A stretch of 64,000 bases of DNA from Bacillus sp. FJAT-26390 (GTDB lineage Bacteria > Bacillota > Bacilli > Paenibacillales > Paenibacillaceae): NCBI RefSeq assembly GCF_001682865.1, contig NZ_MAQX01000011.1, positions 774,987 through 838,986 on the forward strand. The letters are read 5' to 3'. This document shows positions 44,807 to 54,220 of the stretch, one piece after another. The notes under the pieces are model-generated. The model did no database searches. It was not told where the DNA came from and saw only the letters and a list, made by a program, of their open reading frames with translations. The position numbers and the translations under genes are program-made. Position 1 is the first letter of the stretch; each line of letters starts with the position of its first letter.

Positions 44807-45482
44807 TTTGTCCATCCTCCAATTCATACACTTGGTCAACGATTTCCATAATAGCAGGGTCATGCGTGGTCATAATGATCGTCATGCCTGCCGTCTCTAC
44901 CAAATCGCGGAACACCTTCATAATTTGCAGTCCCGTCCGGCTGTCCAGCTCCGCAGTTGGCTCATCCGCCAGCAATAGCTTTGGCTTATGGGCGATTGCT
45001 CTAGCAATTGCCGTCCGCTGCTGCTCTCCGCCCGACAGCTCGAATGGCCTATGATGCATGCGCCCCTTCAGGCCAACCTGCTCCAAAGCTTGGACAGCGG
45101 CTTCCTTGCGTCCGCTCGCTGCGACGCCCGCAACCCGCAATATAAACTCTACATTCTCATATGCAGACATAAGGGGAATCAGCGCAAACGATTGAAAAAT
45201 AAGTCCCATTTCCTTGCGGCGCACCATATCTCTCTCCTGATTCGACATCGCTGTCAAATCACGGCCTGCAAATGTAATTTGCCCTTCCGTTGGACGATCC
45301 AAGGCGCTAAGCAAATTAATCAATGTCGTCTTCCCCGAACCGGATCTTCCTTTGAACGCAATCAGCTTGCCGGAAGGGATCGATAAGTCCACGCCCTTCA
45401 ATACGGTAACTGCGCCGCTCCCCCGTCCAAACGTTCTTTTTAAAGCGCTTGCATGAATCATATCATGCTCTATCAGCTGCAT
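44790..45482 (-). CDS. ABC transporter ATPase (MacB/LolD-like)
   Basis: 230-residue ATPase: Walker A GRSGSGKT, Q-loop LIFQSFALIPLMSAYENV, signature LSGGEQQR, Walker B LLLADEPTAELDS, H-loop TTHDP. The start at ATG 45482 follows GGAGG with about 11 bases; ATG 45461 is an alternative. First gene of the four-gene MacAB-like operon. Together with the AbrB-fused ATPase it may form a heterodimer beneath the single long permease. Confidence 0.92.
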   Translation of the reverse strand: MQLIEHDMIHASALKRTFGRGSGAVTVLKGVDLSIPSGKLIAFKGRSGSGKTTLINLLSALDRPTEGQITFAGRDLTAMSNQERDMVRRKEMGLIFQSFALIPLMSAYENVEFILRVAGVAASGRKEAAVQALEQVGLKGRMHHRPFELSGGEQQRTAIARAIAHKPKLLLADEPTAELDSRTGLQIMKVFRDLVETAGMTIIMTTHDPAIMEIVDQVYELEDGQIVAKA

Positions 45483-45588
45483 CTATCAGAAAACCTCCGT
45501 TTCCAATAAAACGTTTACATTTGTATCAATTTCCATTTTAAACCCATCTCGCATTATGTACAAGCCATTCTATTACTACTAAGCAATT

Positions 45589-45632
45589 AAAAAAGCCTAT
45601 GAAATCCATGCTTAAGGATTCATAGGCTTTAA
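45589..45632 (-). terminator. Terminator of the AEC transporter gene
   Basis: AAAGCCTATGAA and TTCATAGGCTTT form a perfect 12-bp stem just after the stop, with T/A runs on both sides. The rest of 45483-45588 is AT-rich promoter space for the MacAB-like operon. Confidence 0.85.
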
Positions 45633-45638
45633 GTCCGC

Positions 45639-46571
45639 TTATATGTCAAGATTCAAGAAAAAGATAACAGCCGTAACCGTTATAATGCTTAAAATAGTAG
45701 AAACGAACACGGATTGCGAAGCAAATTCGGCTTCATTGTCGAACTCAACCGCGAGCAGCACGCTGCTAAGAGAAGTTGGCACGGCCGACGATACGATCAA
45801 AGCTGCTGCCGTCAGCTTATCGAGTCCCATAAGCCACACGATCAGCCATGCGAGCAATGGGCCGGCAACAAGCCTAAGCATACCCGACAGGCTTACATCG
45901 ATGAGAAGGGAACGTTTGATTTTCCACTCCATATTGCCAAGTTGAACGCCAAGCGTAATGAGCGCGGTGCCGATGAAGGCGTCAGCCAAGTAACCTAGCG
46001 GCGTAGCAATCGGCTGCGGGATCGCCACATGGAATCCTCTTAATAGAAAAGCAAGCGGAATGACATAAATGATAGGCATAGAAATAATCGTGCGCCAAAT
46101 CGCACGCATATCGGCTTTATGCGCATTTACGCTATAAATGCCATAGGTATTGGGCACAAAGGATTGCGTCATCATAATAAGCACTTGAATGGCGAGCGTC
46201 TTCTCGTTCCCGGCAAATGCCAGCTGATTAAGCGGTATGCCATAATTGGCGCTGTTATAAAAGAGGATGCTGTTGCGCATCGCGCTCTTCATGCTGGGCT
46301 TATATCCTCTTATGCGGATAACAACCTCAACGATCAAATACTGGGCAACCATAAATACGACGAAGAAAAACAAAATTTTGCCGATTACCGAAACGGAAAT
46401 ATCGGTTTTGTACAGCAGGTCGAACATGATCGCCGGCGAAAATAAATAAAAATTCAGCTTCGATAACGTTTTGATATCCAGCTTAAACGCACGTTGAATC
46501 AGAATGCCAAGCCCAATCATAATGACCATCGGAAGTACGTTCGTCATCAATATATGAACAAAAATATTCAT
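45639..46571 (-). CDS. AEC-family transporter (auxin-efflux-carrier-like)
   Basis: 310-residue membrane protein with about ten hydrophobic helices. N-terminal VLPMVIMIGLGILIQRAFKLD, central NSANYGIPLNQLAFAG (the NxxNxGxP-like motif of the family) and C-terminal SSAVPTSLSSVLLAVEF are typical of AEC carriers, which move organic acids such as malate or malonate in bacteria. ATG at 46571. Monocistronic, with its own terminator. No neighbouring enzyme indicates the substrate. Confidence 0.9.
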   Translation of the reverse strand: MNIFVHILMTNVLPMVIMIGLGILIQRAFKLDIKTLSKLNFYLFSPAIMFDLLYKTDISVSVIGKILFFFVVFMVAQYLIVEVVIRIRGYKPSMKSAMRNSILFYNSANYGIPLNQLAFAGNEKTLAIQVLIMMTQSFVPNTYGIYSVNAHKADMRAIWRTIISMPIIYVIPLAFLLRGFHVAIPQPIATPLGYLADAFIGTALITLGVQLGNMEWKIKRSLLIDVSLSGMLRLVAGPLLAWLIVWLMGLDKLTAAALIVSSAVPTSLSSVLLAVEFDNEAEFASQSVFVSTILSIITVTAVIFFLNLDI

Positions 46572-46696
46572 TCCTGCATCTGCTTCCTTCTATTATATAG
46601 TGTGAGTAATGGGTCAAGTCGTCCCTCCCAGGTTCGCATCACTAATTTTAATAGGTTCATCGCCTATTAGGCAAGCTTACTTTTTGTCTCGGCATG

Positions 46697-46737
46697 CAAA
46701 AACGGACAGCCGTCGTCCTTAGCCAGCGCTGCCCGTT
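46697..46737 (-). terminator. Terminator of the ABC exporter operon
   Basis: AACGGACAGC pairs with GCTGCCCGTT (one mismatch), followed on the minus strand by TTTTTG, directly downstream of the cysK remnant. Confidence 0.75.
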
Positions 46738-46753
46738 CTGATTAGCTTATCTC

Positions 46754-47059
46754 CTACAGCTGCTGCTCCTGTTGATAGAGCACTGTAGACAAGTAACGCT
46801 CGCCGTTGCTTGGAATAACCGCAACAACGCGCTTGCCCGCATCTAGCTTGTGTGCCAATAGAATGGCTGCAAAGACAGCTGCGCCCGAGGAAATGCCGCC
46901 TAGGATGCCTTGCTCCTTCGCTACTCTTCTTGCGACAGCCCCTGGCGTAAGCACCAGTTCAGCGCCATACGCACGCAGCAGATTGCGGCGCTCCAAGCTC
47001 ATCGTTTCATGCATTACGAGAATGGCCTTGCGGCACGTGCCGTAATGATCGTGGGTCAT
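46754..47059 (-). pseudogene. cysK: Remnant of cysteine synthase (cysK), 5' truncated and internally deleted
   Basis: The 101-residue frame joins two separated parts of O-acetylserine sulfhydrylase: [24 protein letters not shown] (middle of the protein; MSxERR and ELVLTPG are diagnostic) runs straight into [19 protein letters not shown] and [15 protein letters not shown] from the C-terminal part. The N-terminal ~90 residues with the PLP lysine are missing, and roughly 120 residues between the two parts are deleted in frame. It cannot be active. It sits 8 bases after the ABC exporter gene and just before the operon terminator, so it would still be transcribed. Confidence 0.85.
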
Positions 47060-47067
47060 GCCAAGAG

Positions 47068-48954
47068 CTATACCGCGACATTGCCTTGCGAATGCTCATA
47101 CAGCTCTTTATAATGACCGTCATGCTCCAAAAGCTGCTGATGATTGCCTTGCTCCACAATTTCACCATGGCTCATCACAATAATGCGGTCAGCTTGCATA
47201 ATGGTAGACAACCGATGCGCAATGACGATCGTCGTCCGATCCTGCGAGACAACTTGCAGCGCGTTCTGAATCAGCTGCTCCGTATGCGAATCAAGGTTGG
47301 CGCTTGCCTCATCCAAGATAAGAACCTTTGGCTTAAAGACGATAATTCTCGCAAAAGATATCAGCTGGCGCTCGCCTGCCGACAAGCCGCTTCCCCGCTC
47401 CGACAGCTTCGTTTCATATCCGTTCTTGAGCTTCTTGATAATGGCATCCGCTCCAACGAACTCGCAGGCGCGAATAACCTCCTCGCGGGAGATCGAATCA
47501 TCAAACATCCTTATATTTTCAATGATGCTGCCTGAATAAAGGTAAGGCTCCTGCTGAACCAGCCCTACTAATCGGTGCAGCGTCGCTTGCGGAATATCCC
47601 TCACATCCGTTTCATCGATCCGAATGCTTCCTTCCTTCACATCGTAAAAGCGGCATAACAAGCTGATGAGCGAGCTTTTGCCTGCGCCAGTCGTGCCAAC
47701 GACGCCGATAAGCTCACCGGAATTGATATGCAAATCCAAATCCCGAATAATCGGTATCCCTTCCTCATAGGAGAAGGAGATGTGGTCGAAGTCGATGCGT
47801 CCCTTCACCTTCTCTAGGTTGTAAGCCGGTAATGAAGCCTGACGCTCATCCGCCTCATCATGATCCGCATGCGATTTATGCAAATCGACAGGCTCCAGAT
47901 CACGATCCGTAATATCCGGCTTATTCGCGAATACGCTCCAAATTCTTGAAATCGCAACCGTTGCAGACTGCAGCGTATTCCACTGCTGTGTAATCGTATT
48001 GATCGGCTGAAAAAACTGGCGGATATACGTAATGAACGCATACAAAACACCGAATTCGAGATGCTGTCCCAGCACGGCGTTGCCGCCGATCCAGGTGACA
48101 AAAGCAATCGATAGATTGCTTAAAATATCGAAGGTACGGCCAAACACGACATTCGTCCGAATTTCCCGAAGATTAGCTTTAAAGTACAAGCCGTTCCGCT
48201 CGTTGAATTGCTTCTCTTGCTCCTTCTGCTGGTGGAACACCTGCACAAGATTCATGCCAGAGAGGTTCTCAGCTACAAACGCCACCATGCGGGACAATCT
48301 CGTTCTCGCCAGCTGATAGGTCGTACGCATGAAAGACCGGAAGGCAATCGCGATCACCCAAATAATCGGCAGCAAAATCAAGCAATATAGCGCGAGCTTC
48401 GTATCGAGCTGGAACATGATCACGACGATAAAGATGAGCGTAAGCCCGTCTCTAAATAGACTCAGCAGCACCTGATTAAAAAACTGGTTCAGCGCCTCCG
48501 TATCGCTCGAGACATGCGTGATGAGGCTGCCGCTCGACATCCGGTCGAAATACCGCATCGACTGCTTCAATATATGGCCAAAAAGCTGCTTCCGGATGCG
48601 TGACACGATGCTTTGACCGATATTTTGGAGCAAGTTGTTTTGCAAATACGTGAATAGCAAGCTGGATACCGATAAGCCTAAATAGATGAAACAAATCGTA
48701 AGCAAGCCTTTGTAATCGTTTTTGCCGGAAAGCAAGTTGTCATCAATCGCGATTTTCATTAAAAAGGGCTGCAGCAAATCAGACAGAATCGCGATTAACG
48801 TACAGCAAAATACGCCGATGAATGCCCAGAGATGCGGTCTCGCATAGCTGAAAAGGGTACGAAACGCTGGTACATAATTCGGCTTCTGTTCAGGTGCATT
48901 AGGATCGCCCTTCTGATCCGCCTGCCAATTATGAATGGCTTGTGCCGGTCGCAT
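47068..48954 (-). CDS. ABC exporter half-transporter, YheH-like
   Basis: 628 residues: six-helix exporter domain ([53 protein letters not shown]) then an ATPase with Walker [10 protein letters not shown], signature LSAGERQL, Walker [14 protein letters not shown] and H-loop AHRLST. The signature reads LSAGE rather than LSGGQ. Start at ATG 48954, 5 bases after GGAGGGGAG, overlapping the upstream gene by 26 bases. Motifs and length resemble B. subtilis YheH, which works as a heterodimer with YheI, here the adjacent upstream gene. Probably a multidrug exporter under PadR control. Confidence 0.9.
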   Translation of the reverse strand: MRPAQAIHNWQADQKGDPNAPEQKPNYVPAFRTLFSYARPHLWAFIGVFCCTLIAILSDLLQPFLMKIAIDDNLLSGKNDYKGLLTICFIYLGLSVSSLLFTYLQNNLLQNIGQSIVSRIRKQLFGHILKQSMRYFDRMSSGSLITHVSSDTEALNQFFNQVLLSLFRDGLTLIFIVVIMFQLDTKLALYCLILLPIIWVIAIAFRSFMRTTYQLARTRLSRMVAFVAENLSGMNLVQVFHQQKEQEKQFNERNGLYFKANLREIRTNVVFGRTFDILSNLSIAFVTWIGGNAVLGQHLEFGVLYAFITYIRQFFQPINTITQQWNTLQSATVAISRIWSVFANKPDITDRDLEPVDLHKSHADHDEADERQASLPAYNLEKVKGRIDFDHISFSYEEGIPIIRDLDLHINSGELIGVVGTTGAGKSSLISLLCRFYDVKEGSIRIDETDVRDIPQATLHRLVGLVQQEPYLYSGSIIENIRMFDDSISREEVIRACEFVGADAIIKKLKNGYETKLSERGSGLSAGERQLISFARIIVFKPKVLILDEASANLDSHTEQLIQNALQVVSQDRTTIVIAHRLSTIMQADRIIVMSHGEIVEQGNHQQLLEHDGHYKELYEHSQGNVAV

Positions 48955-50710
48955 GCTGACTCCCCTCCTCCTGTATGGCGTGAAGCGTTGCATAAAGTCC
49001 TTGCTGCTCGAGCAGTTCCGAGTGGGTGCCGCGCTGCACAATGACGCCGTCATCCATGACTATAATTTGCTCCGCATGCTTGATCGCGCTAATGCGATGC
49101 GCAATGATAATCGTTGTTTTATCGTTTCTCTCCGTTTGGATCGCGTCAATGATATCCTTCTCCGTCACGGCATCCACCGCGCTGACGCTATCGTCCAATA
49201 TCATAATCGGAGATTCCTTAATCATCCCGCGAGCTAAGCTGGTACGCTGGCGCTGGCCGCCAGACAACGTTAAGCCGCGCTCGCCGAGCCGCGTTTCAAA
49301 CTTATTCGGCAAATCAACGATGTTATTATAAATTTGGGCATGCTTGGCAGCAGCCTCAACCGCTTCAAGCTCACGTTCGCGATCGGAGAATGCAATGTTC
49401 TCCTTAATCGTTGTACTAAACAGAAAGCCATCCTGCGGGACGTAAGCAACTTGGGTGCGCAGACTCTCAAGCGTCATCTCTCTCACATCCGTCTGCCCAT
49501 ACCATATTGTCCCCGGAGGCGGGTCATAGGTTCGGAGCAGCAGCTTCATCAGCGTCGTCTTCCCGCTGCCGGTTCGGCCAATGATGCCAAGCGTCGTGCC
49601 TGGCTCAACGCGCAGGCTGATGTCTTTCAGAATAGGATTGCCGCCTTGCTCGTAAGCAAACGATAAATGGTCAATCCTGATGCCGGCATCATCTAAATTT
49701 ACAGCCTTGGCGCCCTCAAGCTCCACGATTTCCGAACGCTGTGACAGCAAGCCGTTCAGCCGCTCCAGCGAAGCACGCGAGCGTTGGATCGTGTTGATGA
49801 CGTTCCCGATTTGTTGAAGCGGATTCATCAGCATGCGGATATAGAGCGTTAGTGCAACGAAGTTACCAAGCGAAATTTGTTTCGTAATCGTCATATAGCC
49901 GCCAAAGGAAAGCGCGACGATCAGCCCAATCGCGCCAAGAAACGGAATCAACGCTTGGAAAAAAGACGAAACGCGAACCAGCCGCAATTGATTATGCCGG
50001 ATTTGATCCACCGTTTTGCCGAAGCGCTCGATCATGATGTCTTCCACTGCAAACTTTTTCGTTACCCGGATGCCGCCAAATTGCTCCTCGGCCGTTTCCG
50101 TCATCGTCCCAAGCGCTTCTTGCACCTCTAGCGACCTTTTTCTAATAATCGGCCCCAAATAAACAACGATAATCGGGATCAGCAACAGCGGAAATACAGA
50201 TGCCAAAATCAGATAATAAGGAATATGGCTGACAAGCATCATCGTAATAGACGCCACAAGCAGCATGGATGCGTTTGCGGTTTGGTTGACGCCCATAGAG
50301 ATCGACTCCCGAACCGCAGTAACGTCATTCATAAAATAGCTGAGCAGCTTCCCGACGCCATTTTTCGAATAGAAACGTTCGCTCATTTCCGTAAAATGCT
50401 TGAATAGCCCTCTTCGGACGAGAAATTCAAACTTTCTGCCCACATACATGACCAAGTACATCGCTACGCCGTTAAACAGCACTTGGCCAACGCCGATTAA
50501 TAGCAGGAGCAGGCTATAGTCCACAATCAGCTTGCTCGTTAAACCGCCAATTTGCAGCTTATCCGTAAACTGCCCCAGCACCTTCGGAAAAAATACGTTA
50601 ATCGTGTTCGATATCAAATGAAAAAAGATAGAGGCTACGTATAGGTACCACGTTTTCCGAAAAAAATCAGTTAACAAGCTATTGGGCTTCAAAAAACGAT
50701 CACTTCCCAT
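48929..50710 (-). CDS. ABC exporter half-transporter, YheI-like
   Basis: 593 residues: exporter domain (NVFFPKVLGQFTDKLQIGG, YSKNGVGKLLSYFMNDVTAVRESI, EEQFGGIRVTKKFAVED) and an ATPase with Walker A GRTGSGKT, signature LSGGQRQR and H-loop AHRISA. In the Walker B segment (MILDDSVSAVDAVTE) the catalytic glutamate position is Asp, the degenerate site typical of the YheI-like partner in heterodimeric exporters. ATG at 50710 lacks a clear ribosome-binding site; translation may be coupled to the gene ending 14 bases upstream. A TTG at 50716 is an alternative. Confidence 0.9.
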   Translation of the reverse strand: MGSDRFLKPNSLLTDFFRKTWYLYVASIFFHLISNTINVFFPKVLGQFTDKLQIGGLTSKLIVDYSLLLLLIGVGQVLFNGVAMYLVMYVGRKFEFLVRRGLFKHFTEMSERFYSKNGVGKLLSYFMNDVTAVRESISMGVNQTANASMLLVASITMMLVSHIPYYLILASVFPLLLIPIIVVYLGPIIRKRSLEVQEALGTMTETAEEQFGGIRVTKKFAVEDIMIERFGKTVDQIRHNQLRLVRVSSFFQALIPFLGAIGLIVALSFGGYMTITKQISLGNFVALTLYIRMLMNPLQQIGNVINTIQRSRASLERLNGLLSQRSEIVELEGAKAVNLDDAGIRIDHLSFAYEQGGNPILKDISLRVEPGTTLGIIGRTGSGKTTLMKLLLRTYDPPPGTIWYGQTDVREMTLESLRTQVAYVPQDGFLFSTTIKENIAFSDRERELEAVEAAAKHAQIYNNIVDLPNKFETRLGERGLTLSGGQRQRTSLARGMIKESPIMILDDSVSAVDAVTEKDIIDAIQTERNDKTTIIIAHRISAIKHAEQIIVMDDGVIVQRGTHSELLEQQGLYATLHAIQEEGSQHATGTSHS

Positions 50711-50724
50711 TTTCAAAGTATGTT

Positions 50725-52560
50725 TTACGATACATCCGTTTGCGGGAATTGCAATTCATAAAGCTGATTGTATCGCCCTTGAAGAAGCAGCAGCTCCTCG
50801 TGCGTACCGTTCTCCACGATTCGTCCTTGCTCCAGTACATAAATCTGATCCGCCTGCTGGATCGTGGATAGCCGATGCGCAATGACTAGGCATGTGCGCC
50901 CGTGCAGCAATTGCGCCAGCGCCTCTTGAATATGCTGCTCCGACTCCGTGTCGAGCGACGCGGTCGCCTCATCCAAAATAATGACCCGTGGATTTTTCAA
51001 AATCGCCCTCGCAATGGACAGCCGCTGCTTCTGGCCGCCCGATAGCTTCACGCCACGCTCGCCGATTTGCGTTTCGTAGCCCTGCGCGAACGAATCAATA
51101 AAGCCGTCGGCATTCGCAGCTTTAGCGGCAGCGAGCACCTCATCATCCGTCGCATGCAGATTGCCATAACGGATATTCTCCTCAATCGTCCCGTTAAACA
51201 AAACGATATCCTGCGACACGATCCCAATTTGCTCTCTTAACGAGGCTAACGTAATATCCTTGAGCGAATAGCCGTCGATTGTGATGTCTCCGGACTGCGG
51301 ATCATAAAATCTAGTGATGAGATGGGCAATCGTCGTTTTGCCTGAGCCGGAAGAGCCGACGAGCGCGGTCACCTTGCCTGCTTCAAGCTCCAAATGGAAA
51401 TCTTTTAATACGGCGGAGTCTTTGGAATAGGCAAAATCAATATGATTAAACACGATTTGACCGCTTGCTCGCGGCAGCTTGATCGCTTCCTCTTTCTCCA
51501 CGATTTCTGCATTCGTGTCCATAACCTCCATAATGCGCTCATACGCGGCAGCTGATTGCTGAATCGTATTGATAATCCGGCTAAAATGGCGAACCGGGTT
51601 TTGCAGCAGCCGCAAATAAGCAATAAAAGCAACGATCGTGCCGACCGTCATCATGTCCTTCATGGCTAGCCATGCGCCAAACACAAGGACGATGGCAAGG
51701 CCGAGAAAATTGAGAAAATCAATAATAGGCTCATAAGCAGCCCGCAAGCGTGTCACTTGTATATTTGCATCCATATTCCGCTGGGTGCGCTCAGCGAATC
51801 GATCCGACTCGTAAGCCTCCGCGGTAAAGGATTTGATGAGCCGTATGCCTGTTAGCGTATTTTGCAAATGGTCGCTGACATCGGCTACGGACTCCTGCAC
51901 CGTTCGGAACGAGGAACGCATTCTTTTGCCAAATATTTTGGTCGTAAGTATCATAAACGGGAAGGTAGCGAGCAGCAGCAGCGTTAGCTTCCAATCGATC
52001 CAAAGCATATAAATCGCAATCGCTGTAAAGGTGAAAAAATCGGTAAATAATTGCATCATGCTGGAGGAAATCATTTGCTGAAGGATGCTTACGTCGTTCG
52101 TAACCCGAGACATCAAATCGCCGGTCCGATTGCGGTCAAAAAAGGATACGTCCAAGCTTTGCATGTGGCGGTACAAATCATTGCGAAGATTGTAAAGCAC
52201 CTTCTGGCCGACGGAGGCCATCAGGGAAGTACTGATATAGCGCAGAACGCCGAGCAGAAGCGCGGCACCGAGTACGCCGCCGCCAATAAGAAACAGCTTG
52301 GAAAACAGCTTATTCGGAATAACGTGGTCAATCGTAAGGCGCGTTAACTGCGGAACGATAAACTCCAGCAGCGAAATGGCGATGACGCAAGCAACAGCCC
52401 CGATTAGCAAGGGCAGCTGCATTCGCGCATGCGTATAGACTCGCACGAACATGCTGACGATGCTGGCGGGCTTAGCTTTCTCTCCCGTTACGAACTTTCT
52501 CATGCCGCCCATTCCTCCGCCTGGCCGATAGGACTGAGCAGAATTGTAATTATTGCTCAT
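50725..52560 (-). CDS. ABC exporter, BmrA/MsbA-like full-consensus half-transporter
   Basis: 611 residues: Gly/Met-rich N-terminus, exporter domain (ISLLEFIVPQLTRLTIDHVIPN, DVSFFDRNRTGDLMSRVTNDV, IRLIKSFTAEAYE) and an ATPase with Walker A GSSGSGKT, signature LSGGQKQR, Walker B VIILDEATASLDTES (consensus Glu) and H-loop AHRLST. Start at ATG 52560 after GAGGGTGA; the frame remains open upstream through the PadR gene but that is not coding. It overlaps the PadR stop by 11 bases. It probably acts as a homodimer, separate from the YheI/YheH-like pair that follows in the operon. Confidence 0.92.
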   Translation of the reverse strand: MSNNYNSAQSYRPGGGMGGMRKFVTGEKAKPASIVSMFVRVYTHARMQLPLLIGAVACVIAISLLEFIVPQLTRLTIDHVIPNKLFSKLFLIGGGVLGAALLLGVLRYISTSLMASVGQKVLYNLRNDLYRHMQSLDVSFFDRNRTGDLMSRVTNDVSILQQMISSSMMQLFTDFFTFTAIAIYMLWIDWKLTLLLLATFPFMILTTKIFGKRMRSSFRTVQESVADVSDHLQNTLTGIRLIKSFTAEAYESDRFAERTQRNMDANIQVTRLRAAYEPIIDFLNFLGLAIVLVFGAWLAMKDMMTVGTIVAFIAYLRLLQNPVRHFSRIINTIQQSAAAYERIMEVMDTNAEIVEKEEAIKLPRASGQIVFNHIDFAYSKDSAVLKDFHLELEAGKVTALVGSSGSGKTTIAHLITRFYDPQSGDITIDGYSLKDITLASLREQIGIVSQDIVLFNGTIEENIRYGNLHATDDEVLAAAKAANADGFIDSFAQGYETQIGERGVKLSGGQKQRLSIARAILKNPRVIILDEATASLDTESEQHIQEALAQLLHGRTCLVIAHRLSTIQQADQIYVLEQGRIVENGTHEELLLLQGRYNQLYELQFPQTDVS

Positions 52561-53146
52561 ACGCTTCACCCTCGTCATCGCCGTTTTCCGCTTCCGCAGC
52601 CACTTGCCGGAGCGAGACGCGCAAATGATCGAGAATCGTACGCAGCTGAGCTGCCTTTCTGCTGTCATTCACGACTGCCCGCTCTGCCGCCTTCAGCAGA
52701 TGCAGCAGCTCTTTGCCCGCCGGCGTTAATCGCCGATTCCGCTTGCTTCGGTCAAATGGCTCGCCTTCCTCCTCGGCGTAGCCATATTCGCGGCGCTCGG
52801 GTCCGTTAACGGCATTTTCCTTCTCTTCAAGCAAATAGGCTCTGCCGTTATCCGTAATTTCAAAAATTTTCTTGCCATCCTGCTTAGAGGATTCTACAAA
52901 TCCTTGATCCCGCAGCATCTGAAGGGTTGGATAGATCGAGCCTGCGCTAGGCTTGTATGTGCCGCCCGATTGATCCTCAAGCGCCTTCATCATTTGATAG
53001 CCATGCATGCTTTCCTGCTCCAGAAGCTCAAGCAAAGCATATTTGACTCCGCCGCGGCTGAAATAACGTCTGCCTGAGCCGCTCACCTCTCTTTCTAGTG
53101 CATGATTTAAAAACAACCGTTCCTCTGGCTGCCATTCTTCTGTCAT
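52550..53146 (-). CDS. PadR-family transcriptional regulator
   Basis: 198 residues. Winged helix of PadR type at about 30-110 (VKYALLELLEQESMHGYQMMKAL, GSIYPTLQMLRDQGFVESS, KIFEITDNGRAYL). An acidic linker (YAEEEGEPFD) precedes a helical C-terminal dimerisation arm (about 140-190). ATG at 53146 with AAGGAG 9 bases upstream. First gene of the PadR-ABC-ABC-ABC operon, with two matching operator palindromes in its promoter (53163-53209). Likely a ligand-relieved repressor of the exporters, binding the exported drug as LmrR and similar PadR proteins do. Confidence 0.93.
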   Translation of the reverse strand: MTEEWQPEERLFLNHALEREVSGSGRRYFSRGGVKYALLELLEQESMHGYQMMKALEDQSGGTYKPSAGSIYPTLQMLRDQGFVESSKQDGKKIFEITDNGRAYLLEEKENAVNGPERREYGYAEEEGEPFDRSKRNRRLTPAGKELLHLLKAAERAVVNDSRKAAQLRTILDHLRVSLRQVAAEAENGDDEGEAYEQ

Positions 53147-53162
53147 TACGTATTCTCCTTCG

Positions 53163-53216
53163 TTAACGATATATCGTATTACTTCAAATACTATACGATA
53201 TATCGTTAATTGGCAA
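53163..53216 (-). promoter_or_regulatory. PadR operon promoter with paired operators
   Basis: Read on the minus strand: -35 TTGCCA (53211-53216), 17 bases, -10 TAGTAT (53188-53193). The 12-bp palindrome ACGATATATCGT occurs twice, at 53195-53206 (between -35 and -10) and 53166-53177 (after the start point). The two copies are themselves arms of a larger inverted repeat (TTAACGATATATCGTAT at 53163-53179 and its complement at 53193-53209). This is the arrangement expected for autorepression by PadR. Confidence 0.8.
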
Positions 53217-53352
53217 TTACTTGTTACGAAATAGTGTTTTCTGCCAAAAAAAAAAGGATATCATGTGATGCTCTGATAACCTTCATATGATACGGTAGAA
53301 ATAAAAATGTAATGCCGCCTGATGTCAATCATCATCGTTGCAGTTATATTGC

Positions 53353-53661
53353 CTAGTATGCGGTTAAGACGCCTCTTGCATGAATGCCGTGCTCAGCTAC
53401 GAACTCGCTCAGCTCCACAATTAAATTGCCCTTGCCGAAGGATAAAAACTTTCGTCCTTCCTCCGCTTGCTTCTTTGCCATAAGATCCAAAAACCGAATA
53501 ATCATTTTTCGCCTGCGTTTAATTTCAGGATAACCGTTATCGTACAGCCACTGATCGATCGTATTGTAGACACCACGATTCAGTTGATACATTTGCAAGC
53601 AATAATGATGAAAAGCCAAATCAGGCCATTCGTATACGTCCATAGTAAGGTGGTTCTTCAT
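53353..53661 (-). CDS. Hypothetical protein, 102 residues
   Basis: Family not recognised. The 102-residue protein is rich in aromatic and basic residues (VYEWPDLAFHHYCLQMYQLNRG, KRRRKMIIRFLDLMAKKQ) with no membrane segment or signal peptide, so a small cytoplasmic helical protein is likely. Its ATG overlaps the stop of the YezD-like gene (TAATG), so the two are translated together and probably work in one process. The 206-base gap between this gene and PadR (53147-53352) holds the PadR promoter and otherwise nothing I can support. Confidence 0.65.
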   Translation of the reverse strand: MKNHLTMDVYEWPDLAFHHYCLQMYQLNRGVYNTIDQWLYDNGYPEIKRRRKMIIRFLDLMAKKQAEEGRKFLSFGKGNLIVELSEFVAEHGIHARGVLTAY

Positions 53662-53843
53662 TATCTCTGTTTCCGAGCCGCAGAAGGAGCCTTCTCCGTG
53701 TCATAGCGACTGCGTTCAGTCCGATCAATCTGTACGATTTGCCCGTTATGAATCGTGATCTGAACTACGCCATATTGAACGCCTGCCAATTGCTCCTTAA
53801 TGCGTTTCAACCACTCATCCGCAACCTCAGCCGGTCGAGACAT
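53661..53843 (-). CDS. YezD-family (DUF2292) small protein
   Basis: 60-residue protein with the family core YGVVQITIHNGQIVQIDRTERSRY. The start at ATG 53843 follows GGAGAGG by 9 bases; in-frame ATG 53852 and TTG 53861 lie too close to or upstream of that site. YezD-like proteins are often found next to sulfur-assimilation genes in other bacteria; the function is unknown. Here it precedes the 102-residue hypothetical gene. A nitroreductase remnant lies just upstream. Confidence 0.8.
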   Translation of the reverse strand: MSRPAEVADEWLKRIKEQLAGVQYGVVQITIHNGQIVQIDRTERSRYDTEKAPSAARKQR

Positions 53844-53886
53844 ATACAACATCCTCTCCAAAGTTATAGGTTCAGCCCTAATGAGC

Positions 53887-54200
53887 TCACAACTTGATCA
53901 TCTGAATTTTTTTGATTTCCAGCAGGCTCTCTGCCAAAGGACGGCGGCCGGTCGGACGCTCTTTCTCTTGAAAGGATTCATCCAGTGAATCGGCATCCCC
54001 TCGGTGGCCAAGCGCAATAACGGCATGAAGCGCAATATGCTCCGGCACTGCCAGTAACTAACGAGCTGCAGCACGATCAAAGCCGCCAATCGCCCGCGTT
54101 GAAAGGCCAAGCAGCCGCGCCTGCAATGCAAGCGTCGCCCATGCCGCCCCGGAATCAAAGGCGTGCGATACGTTGGGATCGCCATTTTCCCGAGTGGTTC
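53887..54200 (-). pseudogene. C-terminal remnant of a nitroreductase-family gene with an in-frame stop
   Basis: Translating the minus strand in the frame that ends with the TGA at 53887-53889 gives NGDPNVSHAFDSGAAWATLA, then QARLLGLSTRAIGGFDRAAAR, a TAG stop, then LLAVPEHIALHAVIALGHRG and ERPTGRRPLAESL. These are the C-terminal landmarks of FMN-dependent nitroreductases (HAFDxGAA, GFD, ALGxxG). The N-terminal half is absent: the APC gene's terminator begins right before it. A different open frame over the same bases (53898-54272) has no protein-like character. Clearly decayed. Confidence 0.8.
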
Positions 54201-54220
54201 ACCCTTCAACACCTCCCCTT

